Positions 44,253-54,800 of a stretch of 64,000 bases of DNA are shown in pieces. Below the pieces are notes generated by a model that did not search any database, was not told the origin of the DNA, and worked only from the letters and a program-made list of their open reading frames with translations. The DNA is from Cellulophaga sp. F20128. Its GTDB lineage: Bacteria; Bacteroidota; Bacteroidia; Flavobacteriales; Flavobacteriaceae. Every line of letters starts with the position of its first letter. The first letter of the stretch is position 1. The stretch lies in NCBI RefSeq assembly GCF_023015805.1, contig NZ_JALKBA010000016.1, forward strand, positions 1 to 64,000, written 5' to 3'. Position numbers and translations under genes: made by a program.

Positions 44253-44948
44253 TTACATTATTTGATATTTATTCCAAGCATCTACTGCACTCATCCCATT
44301 TTGAATGGCCTTCAAGACCGTTTTTTCCCGCCTAGCTTTATCAAAGGCCCTAAGGAACACTTCTTCTTCATATTCTTTTGGAACAACACAAACCCCGTCT
44401 ACATCGCCTACAATAATATCACCTGGATTTATGCGTACTCCTTCCATTTCTATTGGTACCCTAAAATCTATAACCTTCCCTCTTGGGCCCTGGTCTTGAG
44501 CATAATTGCCATAGGAAAATATTGGAAAATTTAAATCTAACATTCCAAAAGTATCTCTTGAATAACCATTGGCAACGGCACCTGCAGCTCCTAGAATTTT
44601 AGCCCTAGTCATCATAAGCTCACCAACAAGTGCATAGTTGGGAGATGCTCCTGAACAGATATAAATTTCATTTTTTTTTAAGTCATCAAGAGCTTCAAGC
44701 ATTAACCCAAAAGGTTTTGACATTAGTTTATTTTGACTACCGTAGCTTAATTCTTCAAAAGTATCCGCTTCTAAAACGGGCATAGCACGACCAATAAGAA
44801 ACATCCTCTCCTGTAATGGTTGAATCTTTGGCGGAAGAAATTGGTGTAGCAATAACATTTTATCCATTGCATCACCTACAACTGCAGTAAAGAGCTCTTC
44901 TTTTGCCGCAGCAAAAAGCTCATCATCATTATTCCAAAATTTTATCAT
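44253..44948 (-). CDS. RraA-like aldolase/lyase
   Basis: 231 residues of the RraA/demethylmenaquinone-methyltransferase-like superfamily. Motifs: AVVGDAMDKM at the N-terminal helix, NYALVGELMMTRAKILGAAG with AVANGYSRD (Arg-Asp that binds the 2-keto acid and metal) and INPGDIIVGDVDGVCVVP (Asp-x-x-Gly-Val strand). True RraA proteins inhibit RNase E, but proteins with this Arg-Asp set and an operon context of sugar degradation are 4-hydroxy-2-oxo-acid aldolases. Here it would cleave the 2-keto-3-deoxy acid made by the dehydratase into pyruvate plus an aldehyde. Gap of 22 bp after the symporter gene and 14 bp before the GH2 start. Cytoplasmic. Confidence 0.88.
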   Translation of the reverse strand: MIKFWNNDDELFAAAKEELFTAVVGDAMDKMLLLHQFLPPKIQPLQERMFLIGRAMPVLEADTFEELSYGSQNKLMSKPFGLMLEALDDLKKNEIYICSGASPNYALVGELMMTRAKILGAAGAVANGYSRDTFGMLDLNFPIFSYGNYAQDQGPRGKVIDFRVPIEMEGVRINPGDIIVGDVDGVCVVPKEYEEEVFLRAFDKARREKTVLKAIQNGMSAVDAWNKYQIM

Positions 44949-44970
44949 AACATTATTATTCTATTCAGTT

Positions 44971-46530
44971 TTACCAAAAAGTATAGTACAACACACCAAG
45001 TAATGCACATATAACTATTGCGGATACATTAAAAATCATATCTGTTTTATAGCTATTTTTATTTGTTTTTATAATGTCTTTACCATCTTTTTTAAATAAA
45101 AAGGTAACACCAATTAACACTACCGATAAGATAAGAAAAGACAACCCCATTCTATCCAAAAAAGGTAAATCAGCAATAAGTAAATCAAGAATCAATGCTA
45201 CAGGAATCGTTAAAATCACTGTCCATAAAGCACCCAAGGCAGTTGCTTTTTTCCAAAATAGACCAAACAAGAAAACAACAACTATCCCAGGTGTTACCAT
45301 ACCTGTAAAGTTTTGAATAAATTGAAATGCTTGCTCTAAGGAAGATAATAACGGTGCAACTAAAACAGCAATAACCAATGATACTGCACTCATTACTCTT
45401 CCAACAAAAACTAACTTACTATCTTTTACATTTTTATTGAAAATTGGTTTGTAAATATCAAATGTAAAAATTGTTGAAGCGCTAGTTACCATTGAGCTTA
45501 ATGAAGAAACGATGGCAGCAATTAAGGCAGCAAATGCCAACCCTTTAAAACCAGTAGGTATGAATGTATTCAATAACCAAGGATAAGATTCATCGGGTTT
45601 TGCAATATCAGCTTGTAAAACAAATGCAGCTATACCAGGAAGTACGACAATTAAAGGGATAAAAAGCTTTAAAAATGCTGCAAATGCCATCCCTTTTTGT
45701 GCTTCTTTAATGTTTTTTGCCGCGAGAGAGCGTTGAATTATATATTGATTACAACCGAAATATGCAATATTTGCCACCCAAAGACCCCCTAGAATAACAC
45801 CTATACCTGGTAAATATTTATAATTTGGATCAGACTTATCAAGAATTAGATCAAATTTTTCAGGCGCCTTTTCATAAAGCATTTTTAACCCTAGAATTAT
45901 ATCGTTAGAATTACTAATAGCCTTTAAGACAAAGTAGGTTGTTAGGAGTCCACCAGCTACCAAAAAAATAACCTGAATTACATCAGTATAAGCAACTGCC
46001 TTTAACCCTCCTATAACTGCATAAATCGCTGATAAAACTGCTAAAACTAATATCCATTGAACAAGAGACAAACCTAAAAACCCTTCTAAAACTAAAGCTC
46101 CTAAATAAAATACAGATGATAAATTAACAAACCAATAAACTAACAACCAAAATACAGCAAGACTAATTCTTAATCTATAATCATAACGCTTTTCTAAAAA
46201 CCCTGGCATCGTATAAATACCATTTTTTAAATAAATCGGCAAAAAATATTTAGCAACAATTAGTAACCCAATAGCACCTAACCACTCATAAGTAGCAATG
46301 CCTAATCCTATAGCATAACCAGATCCCGTCATACCAATAAATTGTTCAGCAGAAATATTTGCGGCTATTACAGAAGAGCCTATAACCCACCACGGCAATG
46401 AATTACCCGCAAAAAAATAATCTTTCGAGGTTTGTTTCCTTTTTAAAAATATAGTGACTCCTATACCAACCGAAAGAACAAGTAAAAAATAGCACACGAA
46501 AACAATTATATCCAATCCAGAAAGATTCAT
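44971..46530 (-). CDS. SSS-family sodium/sugar symporter
   Basis: 519 residues, about 13-14 membrane helices. Features of the solute:sodium symporter (SGLT-like) family: FLKRKQTSKDYFFAGNSLPW, SSVIAANISAEQFIGMTGSG with YAIGLG, GIYTMPGFLEKRYDYRLRI, and VSSLSSMVTSASTIFTFDIY where the second Na site residues sit. It imports a monosaccharide or sugar acid with Na+ across the inner membrane, a common choice in marine bacteria. First gene of the catabolic operon symporter-RraA-GH2-dehydratase-SDR-lactonase, so its substrate is probably the sugar oxidised by that pathway. It differs from the MFS porter in the other module. Confidence 0.94.
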   Translation of the reverse strand: MNLSGLDIIVFVCYFLLVLSVGIGVTIFLKRKQTSKDYFFAGNSLPWWVIGSSVIAANISAEQFIGMTGSGYAIGLGIATYEWLGAIGLLIVAKYFLPIYLKNGIYTMPGFLEKRYDYRLRISLAVFWLLVYWFVNLSSVFYLGALVLEGFLGLSLVQWILVLAVLSAIYAVIGGLKAVAYTDVIQVIFLVAGGLLTTYFVLKAISNSNDIILGLKMLYEKAPEKFDLILDKSDPNYKYLPGIGVILGGLWVANIAYFGCNQYIIQRSLAAKNIKEAQKGMAFAAFLKLFIPLIVVLPGIAAFVLQADIAKPDESYPWLLNTFIPTGFKGLAFAALIAAIVSSLSSMVTSASTIFTFDIYKPIFNKNVKDSKLVFVGRVMSAVSLVIAVLVAPLLSSLEQAFQFIQNFTGMVTPGIVVVFLFGLFWKKATALGALWTVILTIPVALILDLLIADLPFLDRMGLSFLILSVVLIGVTFLFKKDGKDIIKTNKNSYKTDMIFNVSAIVICALLGVLYYTFW

Positions 46531-46561
46531 CTTATATTTTTATCATTTATAATTTACATCA

Positions 46562-46569
46562 CAAATGTA
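46562..46569 (-). promoter_or_regulatory. SSS operon promoter -7 box
   Basis: Minus-strand TACATTTG fits TAnnTTTG, 32 bp before the symporter start. The -33 region has no TTTG, but the motif pair at 46607-46626 lies directly upstream of it. Confidence 0.4.
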
Positions 46570-46606
46570 TCCATCGATTTTTAAAATGAATTGTTTTAAA
46601 TTTTCC

Positions 46607-46626
46607 ATAACCACCTCTATATTTGC
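46607..46626. promoter_or_regulatory. Shared motif pair, second copy
   Basis: ATAACCAC (46607-46614) followed directly by CTCTATATTTGC (46615-46626), the same two words found at 34403-34423 between araC and susC. The position just upstream of the SSS promoter suits an activator. Confidence 0.45.
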
Positions 46627-47123
46627 AATTATAAAATTAACACCCCTTTAATATGCAAAATAAAACAAGGTATTGAGATGCATATTTTAGCATAAAAAAC
46701 ATCTTTAAATCAATAAGTGCACAAAATAAATATGAATAATCATACCTGAAACAGTGAATATGATAGGTATTACCTATGCTTGGGTAATTTCATTTTTAAC
46801 TTTTAAACAATATTTCTTGCACAAATTTCAAATAATACTTATGCTGATGTTCACTGGTTTTTGCCCTCCATTTAAGGCACTTGAAACTCCTTAGCTTTTG
46901 TTATCGCACTACTACGTAATTCCTCCACCTTTATAAATGAAAGCGTAATGATTCCTAAAACTTTAGGTAATTTAGGCTTATACCTAGAGAGTTATTATAA
47001 AGTCCATAATAATTTTAATCTCCTAAAATATGCACACCTTAATTATTCCTGGTAATATTTAAAGCTATTAAATTTGCATTATCACCACACTTTTTATTTG
47101 GATAACCTTTGTAACTTAGCATC

Positions 47124-49418
47124 TTACATTTTAAATTTTTCAGAAATATCTACCTTTAGTTTACTTTTTTTTGGTGAGTGTTCCAAAAGTGTAATAATCC
47201 CGTTTTCTACTTTGCAAGTAACGATCCCTTTTTCAGGAGTGAACAACTTAAATTCTACATCCCAATCTTTCGGCCAAGCAGGAAATAAATGAATCTCTTC
47301 ATCATCGTATTGTAACAACATTCGTTGAAGTGCTATCATAGCAACTGCCCCATGATCTTGATCGGGAGTCCAATCGTAATTAGGCCCCCACATGGCAGGA
47401 AATCTATAAGCATCGTTACTAGTATTAAAATTCGAAGTAGTTAATCTTGCTGCCTCATTGGTTAAACCCAAATACGCAGCTTTTATTGCATTTTGCTGCC
47501 ATCCTCCTGTTTGTTTATAAGCTCTATTTTTAAATGACTCTAGTGCAATTTCTAAATCAGGTTTCCCAACTCCATAAGCACGGTAAGGAAATATAGCGTA
47601 TAACTCAGGGTTTTCAGAATTTTGTTTTCCACTATAAGATTGCGCTGGAGCCAACATTTTTACTCCATCTACTTCTCGCATGGGTACCTCTGGTATTTCG
47701 TTCTTTAATCGTGCCCATTGTTCTTTTAGGGCTTTGTTAATTTCTACATCAGAGATTTTTAATAATTCAGTACATACTTTATTAATCCCAACAATTTCTG
47801 GCAAAGGATTTACCGCTATACTATAAGTTTCCAATGCCATAGCTGGATCAAATCGAATTTTTCCAAATTCATCACGATCCCAGTGTTGATCGTAAAAATT
47901 TATAATTTCAGAAACTATAGGCAACAAAGTTTCTTTAAGAAAAATTGGATCTTTGGTAAAAGCGTAATAATCAAGCATCATTAAAGAAATCTCTAGTCCA
48001 CTTTGCCAATAATGTCTTACATATTTATTTTCAGTCATTCCTAAGGGCAAACCATCTCGATTCCTCCCATAGTTGCCATCGACATAAGTGCCCCAAAAAT
48101 ACATAGTCTCTGGAAAAAAAGCTCCTTGGTGATTGTAGTAAGTTTCTGTGGCAAATTTCCGGATGGGCAAAGCATCTTGATACATTTTAAAAAGGGGTTT
48201 CATCATCTCAAAATCACCAGACTCTAACATTGCCCAATAAGGTAATCTTGTGTTTTGCCACCAATATGGTCCACCCCAACGGCGATAATCTGCATCAAAA
48301 CCTTCAAATTCACCTTTTAAATGCTTCGTATCAACAGTAAACAAGGAACCGTTGAATTTTATTGGAGAGTTCCCACGTCCCGAACATGCTAAAATATAAC
48401 GTTGAAGCGCATATCCACGATTAATATTGTAGATCTCTTCTTTTTCGTTATCGTTCTTGGTGCTTATGTTAATATAGCTTCGATCCCAAAAGGACTGCCA
48501 CCATACAAGATGTCTTTTAAATCTTTTTGTACGGGATTTTTTAAAAATATAGTTAGATACGGCTTTTAATTGAACAGCCCAATCATTCAATGTATTCGTT
48601 TGCGAGGTATGTGCAATAACAGATAGGGAAAATGACTTTACTTTTTTATCGGTAGACAGCGTTGTTGGTTTAATTTTTATCAGTTCTTTAGATTCTAATA
48701 CCGCACCAAAAGTCCTATGTAGTAAGGGATCTAGATTCTGAATGGTATATTGGCCCAAGCCCTGCAGTTTTAAATTATCCTGCCAAATAGAACTTTTATT
48801 GCGATGGGCCCATACAACCTTATTTTCATAACCCGACAATATAGTGTCAGGTTCAACAAAAACATCCGGAGCTCCGTTTCCATGCAAACCGTAGGCTGAG
48901 TGTAATTCGGTAGGGTTGACTAATTTACGACGTTGGGTTCGCCAAGGTTCTATGGTTGCACGTGCCGATAGCGAACTTTCACTGTTTACATCAATTTCCA
49001 CCACGGGGTTGTTGGCATCTACCCAAACTTTAATGGATACCTTATCTCCTTTATCACCTGCCTCTATATAAATTACTCCATCTTTTAAAACCAACTGTTG
49101 CAGAAATGGTACGCCTTCCTTAAACGGATTAGGAGAAAGGGACAACCTTATTTTCCCAAGTTTAAGAAGTCTTGCATTTTCGCTCCATGCATCAGTTTTA
49201 GCCAAGTAAAAGATGGCATCTCCATTCTTTTCAATCCAAAAATTTATAGCGATATCACCGTTCCCTGCAGGCATAGAACCCAAAGAATTTTCTGATGGAG
49301 TATCCCAAATTACATCTGAATTACTAATTTTAGAACCGCTATTCCTTTGTTGACATTTTGCCGATTCTGGAATCACAATTATGCCCATCAAAAATAAACC
49401 CCAAATAATTTTTTTCAT
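47124..49418 (-). CDS. DUF5703-type putative glycoside hydrolase
   Basis: 764 residues from the ATG at 49418 (MKKIIWGLFLMGIIVIPESA signal peptide); the TTG at 49433 is less likely. The N-terminal beta-sandwich (DVIWDTPSENSLGSMPAGNG, DIAINFWIEKNGDAIFYLAK) matches DUF5703. It is followed by an (alpha/alpha)6-like domain: YALQRYILACSGRGNSPIKF, FDADYRRWGGPYWWQNTRLP, RHYWQSGLEISLMMLDYYAF, MALETYSIAVNPLPEIVGIN and PDQDHGAVAMIALQRMLLQY. The layout is like GH95 and GH65-type clan enzymes, so hydrolysis of a glycan side chain is likely but the bond and catalytic residues are unknown to me. Periplasmic. Last gene of the cluster 2 operon, 36 bp after the beta-helix gene. Confidence 0.8.
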   Translation of the reverse strand: MKKIIWGLFLMGIIVIPESAKCQQRNSGSKISNSDVIWDTPSENSLGSMPAGNGDIAINFWIEKNGDAIFYLAKTDAWSENARLLKLGKIRLSLSPNPFKEGVPFLQQLVLKDGVIYIEAGDKGDKVSIKVWVDANNPVVEIDVNSESSLSARATIEPWRTQRRKLVNPTELHSAYGLHGNGAPDVFVEPDTILSGYENKVVWAHRNKSSIWQDNLKLQGLGQYTIQNLDPLLHRTFGAVLESKELIKIKPTTLSTDKKVKSFSLSVIAHTSQTNTLNDWAVQLKAVSNYIFKKSRTKRFKRHLVWWQSFWDRSYINISTKNDNEKEEIYNINRGYALQRYILACSGRGNSPIKFNGSLFTVDTKHLKGEFEGFDADYRRWGGPYWWQNTRLPYWAMLESGDFEMMKPLFKMYQDALPIRKFATETYYNHQGAFFPETMYFWGTYVDGNYGRNRDGLPLGMTENKYVRHYWQSGLEISLMMLDYYAFTKDPIFLKETLLPIVSEIINFYDQHWDRDEFGKIRFDPAMALETYSIAVNPLPEIVGINKVCTELLKISDVEINKALKEQWARLKNEIPEVPMREVDGVKMLAPAQSYSGKQNSENPELYAIFPYRAYGVGKPDLEIALESFKNRAYKQTGGWQQNAIKAAYLGLTNEAARLTTSNFNTSNDAYRFPAMWGPNYDWTPDQDHGAVAMIALQRMLLQYDDEEIHLFPAWPKDWDVEFKLFTPEKGIVTCKVENGIITLLEHSPKKSKLKVDISEKFKM

Positions 49419-49454
49419 ATAATTTTTATTCAATTTCTTAAAAATATTTTGCTA

Positions 49455-51704
49455 CTATTTTGAACCAGATGGATTAATACTTTTTCTGTATTGATCAATA
49501 TAGAGTCCCATTTTATCAAAAGGTACTTGTTCAAATCCAGGTATTTTCGTAAACACTTCTGAATCGGGACGTAGGTTAAAATTTTCATTTTTATAATCCA
49601 CAAAACCTGGATCATGATCTGTTTTGTAGTTATTAATATATTCGCATTTCGCATGTTCACCTCCTCTCAATAGTAAAGGGTTATCAGGCCCACCTATTAT
49701 CAGGTTATTGCTAAGAACATTCCCTTTTGCTCGCATTCCTTCCCATTCTTTGCCATCAACAATAGGATTTAAATAACTTGTTAATTCGGGATATCTTTGA
49801 GAATATGGGCTTTCATAAATATTGACATTTTCTGTTAAACGTTTTCTTATTAGCCCATTTTCACCAAATGTTTTTGGTGCTTGCGCTTTACTCCAAGTAT
49901 AATTATGAGCAGAAAATTCCGCTGTGGAAGAAATGGGCTCAATAACAATATTGTTTTTCATCTTTAAATCCCATCCACTGTTAGAAAATAACATCCCGTG
50001 TTTTGTATCCATCTTATAGAATACATTACCGAAAATTTCTACACCCGTAGTTGAGTCATCACAATAAATTCCCATATTCATTCGATTGGGGTTACCAGAA
50101 TGGTGAAAATAATTATATCTTATAACATTACCTCTATCACTTGGATCACGACCAATATACCAAGGTGAAGTATCATCAGAGTTTAAGGTTACGTGATGAA
50201 TATTGTTGTATTCAAATAGATGGTCATTACCATGAACATATATTGCTTGCCATTCCGAATCAAATATTTCGCAATGAGAAATTCTGTTACCACAGCCGTC
50301 AATATTAATCCCAGACCAAAGGAATTTGTTACGTCTGTTATAATTATTCACTTTGCAATTTTCTACATAATTATTTCCAGGTATCAATTTACGTTTACTT
50401 CCTCCACTTAAGTAAATTCCTCCACTTCCTGTATTGTAAACATCACAGCTTAAAATACCATTATTTGATCCAGCATTACGATCCCAATGGGTGTATTTAT
50501 AAATATGTCCTTGCAAGTTGCCTATTCTTCTTGACACTGGTACCCCCTCATAGTCATCGTGCGTAATAAAAGGAAATGTTTGCTTAGCCCCTTGTCCCAT
50601 AAAAATTCCGCTCGTTCCCACATTTCTAACGGTACAGCCTGCAATTAGATTATTAAAACCTCTTTCCATATAAACGCCAATACCTCTTCCAACTTCAATT
50701 GTTAGATCCCGAATAGTTACATAGCTTGCACCTTCTAAACTTATAATAGGATCTTCCAAACAGGAAACCATTATAGAAGCATTCGAAATACTACTAGGTG
50801 GCCAAAAATATAGTATGCCAGTTCTTTTATCTACATACCATTCTCCTGGGCTATCGAGTTCCTCGAGAATATTGTAGGCCACATAATGCTGATAATTACG
50901 ACCGCCCCCCACACCATATAGAGATGGATTGGCTAATTTAATTTGTTTCTTTTTTGAATTAATAGATTCCACTAAAATATTATCATCGGCAAACCCCCAC
51001 ATAAAAGATCCCTGAAACCAAATATCCTCTAACCCTACCCAATTATCGTGTCTTAAGTCAGTATATTCAAAAACAGCTCCTCGATTGGTATAATCTTGAT
51101 TTCTAGGAACGGAACCAGGATCTATTACCTTTCCTATTTTAATATCACCTTCATTTGGGTAACGTGCTAAGTTCATTGCATCATTATTGAAGAAAACCTC
51201 AATAGGTGCAGGTGTAACCGACAGTGCATGTCCATATTGTTTTATTTCTCCAAAATCATAAATTCCTAATTCATTCAAATTAACTTGTAATACGTTTTTA
51301 ACAGCATTCTCGGAGAGCCTTTTGAGAATCGCCTTATTCGTAACTTTAATAAATTTTTCAGAAGGAATGCTTTTACCACCTGTAACACTTGCATTTTCGT
51401 TAGGCAAAGTTCGCCATACTATTGGAGCATCTGGCTTTCCAGAATCATTCTCATTTAGGATGAATGGTTTAGTTTGTTCATACTGTCCTTTACCAATCCA
51501 TACGGTAATTCCTCCTTTAGGCACATCATTTATAGACTTGAAATGTCTAATTAAATCACGTGCTGCTTCTAGTGTAGCAACTGGTTTTTCTTTTGTACCT
51601 GGATTACTATTATTTCCGTCAATAGACACATAAATATCTTGCGTATAACTGCTTACACTCAAGCAAAATGTACAAAAAATTGTAAGTATTACATTTAATT
51701 TCAT
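49455..51704 (-). CDS. GH141-like right-handed beta-helix protein
   Basis: 749 residues from the ATG at 51704; the TTG at 51728 is rejected because the signal peptide MKLNVILTIFCTFCLSVSSY starts at the ATG. The opening IYVSIDGNNSNPGTKEKPVA and TLEAARDLIRHFK, with PKGGITVWIGKGQYEQTKPF, is that of the GH141-type proteins. A long parallel beta-helix follows (SLEGASYVTIRDLTIEVGRG, IGVYMERGFNNLIAGCTVRN, GIYLSGGSKRKLIPGNNYVE, WQAIYVHGNDHLFEYNNIHH). Characterised GH141 members are an alpha-L-fucosidase of rhamnogalacturonan-II breakdown and a xylanase; the subfamily here is not determined. Polysaccharide lyases with beta-helices are an alternative. Periplasmic; between the GH2 and DUF5703 genes. Confidence 0.82.
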   Translation of the reverse strand: MKLNVILTIFCTFCLSVSSYTQDIYVSIDGNNSNPGTKEKPVATLEAARDLIRHFKSINDVPKGGITVWIGKGQYEQTKPFILNENDSGKPDAPIVWRTLPNENASVTGGKSIPSEKFIKVTNKAILKRLSENAVKNVLQVNLNELGIYDFGEIKQYGHALSVTPAPIEVFFNNDAMNLARYPNEGDIKIGKVIDPGSVPRNQDYTNRGAVFEYTDLRHDNWVGLEDIWFQGSFMWGFADDNILVESINSKKKQIKLANPSLYGVGGGRNYQHYVAYNILEELDSPGEWYVDKRTGILYFWPPSSISNASIMVSCLEDPIISLEGASYVTIRDLTIEVGRGIGVYMERGFNNLIAGCTVRNVGTSGIFMGQGAKQTFPFITHDDYEGVPVSRRIGNLQGHIYKYTHWDRNAGSNNGILSCDVYNTGSGGIYLSGGSKRKLIPGNNYVENCKVNNYNRRNKFLWSGINIDGCGNRISHCEIFDSEWQAIYVHGNDHLFEYNNIHHVTLNSDDTSPWYIGRDPSDRGNVIRYNYFHHSGNPNRMNMGIYCDDSTTGVEIFGNVFYKMDTKHGMLFSNSGWDLKMKNNIVIEPISSTAEFSAHNYTWSKAQAPKTFGENGLIRKRLTENVNIYESPYSQRYPELTSYLNPIVDGKEWEGMRAKGNVLSNNLIIGGPDNPLLLRGGEHAKCEYINNYKTDHDPGFVDYKNENFNLRPDSEVFTKIPGFEQVPFDKMGLYIDQYRKSINPSGSK

Positions 51705-51857
51705 CGGTTTATTTTTATTATTCTTCAAACTACAAATCTTATTAATTTAATATTGGGATGCAATAAAAACACCATTAGGAATCAGCTCAAATAAAGGAAG
51801 TTCCCAAAATAAAAATATTGCCATTTAAACACTCCCCCTTTTATTCCAATCTAAGAA

Positions 51858-54800
51858 TTATTTAAACAATAATTTAAGCACAAAATCTTGGGCAGTTGGA
51901 TTCGATTTTATTCTATTAATCAAATCTAATTGACAAATAAATATAGCCCCATCCCCAATTTTTAGTTCCCCCGCAGCCATAGCTTCACCATGGTCCTCTG
52001 TCCAATTAGTATTACCAGTGGCTAATATTGGCGACCAGTTTTCGGCCAAGATTATTTTGTCTAAGAATGGAGTAATATATCCAGTTTCCTCGTCATACCA
52101 CATTTTAAAATCGAACGGCTTTGCATTTTGAGTAAACCGATGACCTGTTAGAGGAGAAGTAAAATAATAACTTCCCATGGAGGTGTTTAGAATTTTCACA
52201 TTGGTACCACCTATAGTATGACTTCCAATGGGAACATTATATAATATAATTCTAGTTCCTGATTTTGCCAATTGATCAAATTTTTCTTTATTTTTTTCAT
52301 AATCACTAAATTGATCAATCCATATAACATTAGCATTTTCCCAATTGGAAGTTATGGTTTCTCTAAAATTATATTTCAAATAGGTGTTTATTTTGCTTTC
52401 ATTCCCAAGAAAGGCTATCTTCTTCAGATTTGAATTTTCAACCGTTGGAAAAACGTCGATATTCATAGTAGTCTGATCTACACTGTTGCCAGCTCCATCA
52501 AAAACCGCGGCACGTAATATATATGGCGTTCTTTTTTTCACCTGTGGAGTCTTAAACTTTAAAAAGCCTTGAAATTTTGAACTGTTATGCGGGACAACAG
52601 CTGCATTTTTTCCAGAATAAATAATTTTGCCATTCTGCTCCAATTGGTATTGAATAAAATAATCTTTAGGACTGCTATTAGGATCATGAGCAATCCACGA
52701 TTCAACAGAAATATCCTCTCCCTCATAAAAGTGCTTCCTATCACTACGAATGCTAACTATGGTTGGCTTTAAGGCATTTCTATAAGCAAAATAACCTTTT
52801 TTTGGATTTCTATCCACATCCATAATGGTTTTCATCCATCCGGCTGGCCATGCGTCTATAAATAAATGTGCTGCAAACGTTACCATACTGGAATCTCTTC
52901 TAAACGATTCGGTTACCGTTTCCAAAGCCCAGGATTGGTGATCTTGACTGGCATCGACCCAATCCTCCAAGGAATGCTGTGTATTGTACCACATATAATG
53001 AAACTTTTGGGTCTGGGCAGCGTATATTCGATTGGCCGTCCAATTTTTATCTTCTTCCTTATTTTTAGGCAACCATTCTTTGGGGTAGTATTTTTCCATA
53101 ACCTCAACCGGATCTAAAGCCTCTGCCCCAAACTCCCCACAGCCATAATACCAGTCTGGTTTTACCCATTGCCAATATCCTTTATATAATTTCCCTATAC
53201 CTAAACCTTGACCATTATACCACGTATTATAACAATGGTTGTCAGGTAAGCCTGGAGTTGGTGGATCATAATCGCCATCCGATTTTTTAATAACACGATC
53301 AGGGTTCTCTTTTAGCACCGCTTCATCCATAGCTCTAAACAATGAAAAATATTGTTCAGGACTTGCCATATTTCTATGAGGATGCCCTTCGCCATTAGGA
53401 AAGCGCTCATTAATATAGGTTATCATCACATTACTTGGGTGGTTCCGAACTAACCGTTCCATTTCAGCAACTTGCTTTACACATTCTTCCCATTGGTTAT
53501 AGCGAATTCCACCAAATGTAGGAAAGTCGGTTTGTAACATTAGGCCTAATTTATCCGCGTATTCATAGATTTCTGGTTGGACCGGACGTTGAGTCATCCT
53601 AAGGAAATTCATATTGGTAAGTTTGGCCAGTAAAATATCTTCAATTAACTGATCCCAATTTTTTTTATAAACATCTTGTTGAAGGAAACCCATAGTGTTG
53701 GCCCCTCTCAGCCTTATTTTTTTATTATTAAAATACAAACGTCCTTTGGGAATAGAAACAGTATCCATTGCAAATGAGCGCATTCCAAAGGTTTGTTTTC
53801 GTACGTCCGTAACGGTATTGTTATTATCTAAAATCTTTATTTGCGCCTGGTACAGCCATGGAGAATCGTTACTCCACGAACGAAACTCAGGTATTTTGAC
53901 ATAGTAGGTGAAATAATTGGGACCATAACCCAAATTGGTTCGGGACTTTTTCCAATCCATCGGTTTTTGTAAATCACCAATTCCCGGTACGTGTAAGGCG
54001 GAGGGTATTATAAGGGAATCCTTAAGTACTATATCTTCAAAATTTTGACCATATATGGATAGATTAAAGCCAATGGGTCTATTAGTCTCATGGTAATTGT
54101 TCACTTCGATACGGATTTCAACCATATTATCGTCATAAAGAGGTCTTACAAAAACATCATTGATATGAATAAAATCTCTAGACTCAATATAACAGTCCTG
54201 ATAAATACCCATTCCAGCAGCTCCTTGATGACCACCATCGTGAAAATTATCATAGCCTAGACCAGTAACACCATAGATCTTATCCCCAAAAACCCGTTCT
54301 TTTCCGGCTGCGACAAACCCGGTAGTTGTAAAATCGTTTTGTACCTGTACTAAAAGTTCATTTTCACCTATCCGAGCATTTTTGCTAATATTAAACTCAA
54401 AAGGAGCAAAAAAACCTTCATGGGAGCCAATATAAGCTCCGTTTAAAAACACATGTGCTTTGTAATCAACCGCCTTAAAATGAACAAATAGAGCACGGTC
54501 ATTTAACATTTCAGGGGTGATATTTATTTTTTTAAAATAAAAGGTTGTCGCTTTTCCAATAGGGGCGTCAAAATGGGGTACTTTTATGTTCTTCCAAGAT
54601 CCTTCACCTCGAAGTGTTGAAAAAAAGTTTTGCCTATCCTCTGGAGTTTCTTGCCTCCATTGAAATTCTGTTAAATAGAGTCGTTCTCTGGTATTTACAA
54701 TTTCTGGAGCTTTGTTCTCCATAAAGGGGATGAACCTTCTCTTCAAAACCTCTAACTCCTTATATAATTCTTTTTTATCACTAATTTCCCGCACTTCTTT

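Larger units (their letters stand above)
46531..47123. other. 593-bp gap before the SSS operon
   Basis: Contains the SSS promoter and motif pair near 46562-46626. The rest separates the catabolic operon from the end of cluster 2. A minus-strand frame of about 39 codons near 46840-46960 is open but unrecognised. No gene is supported. Confidence 0.55.
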
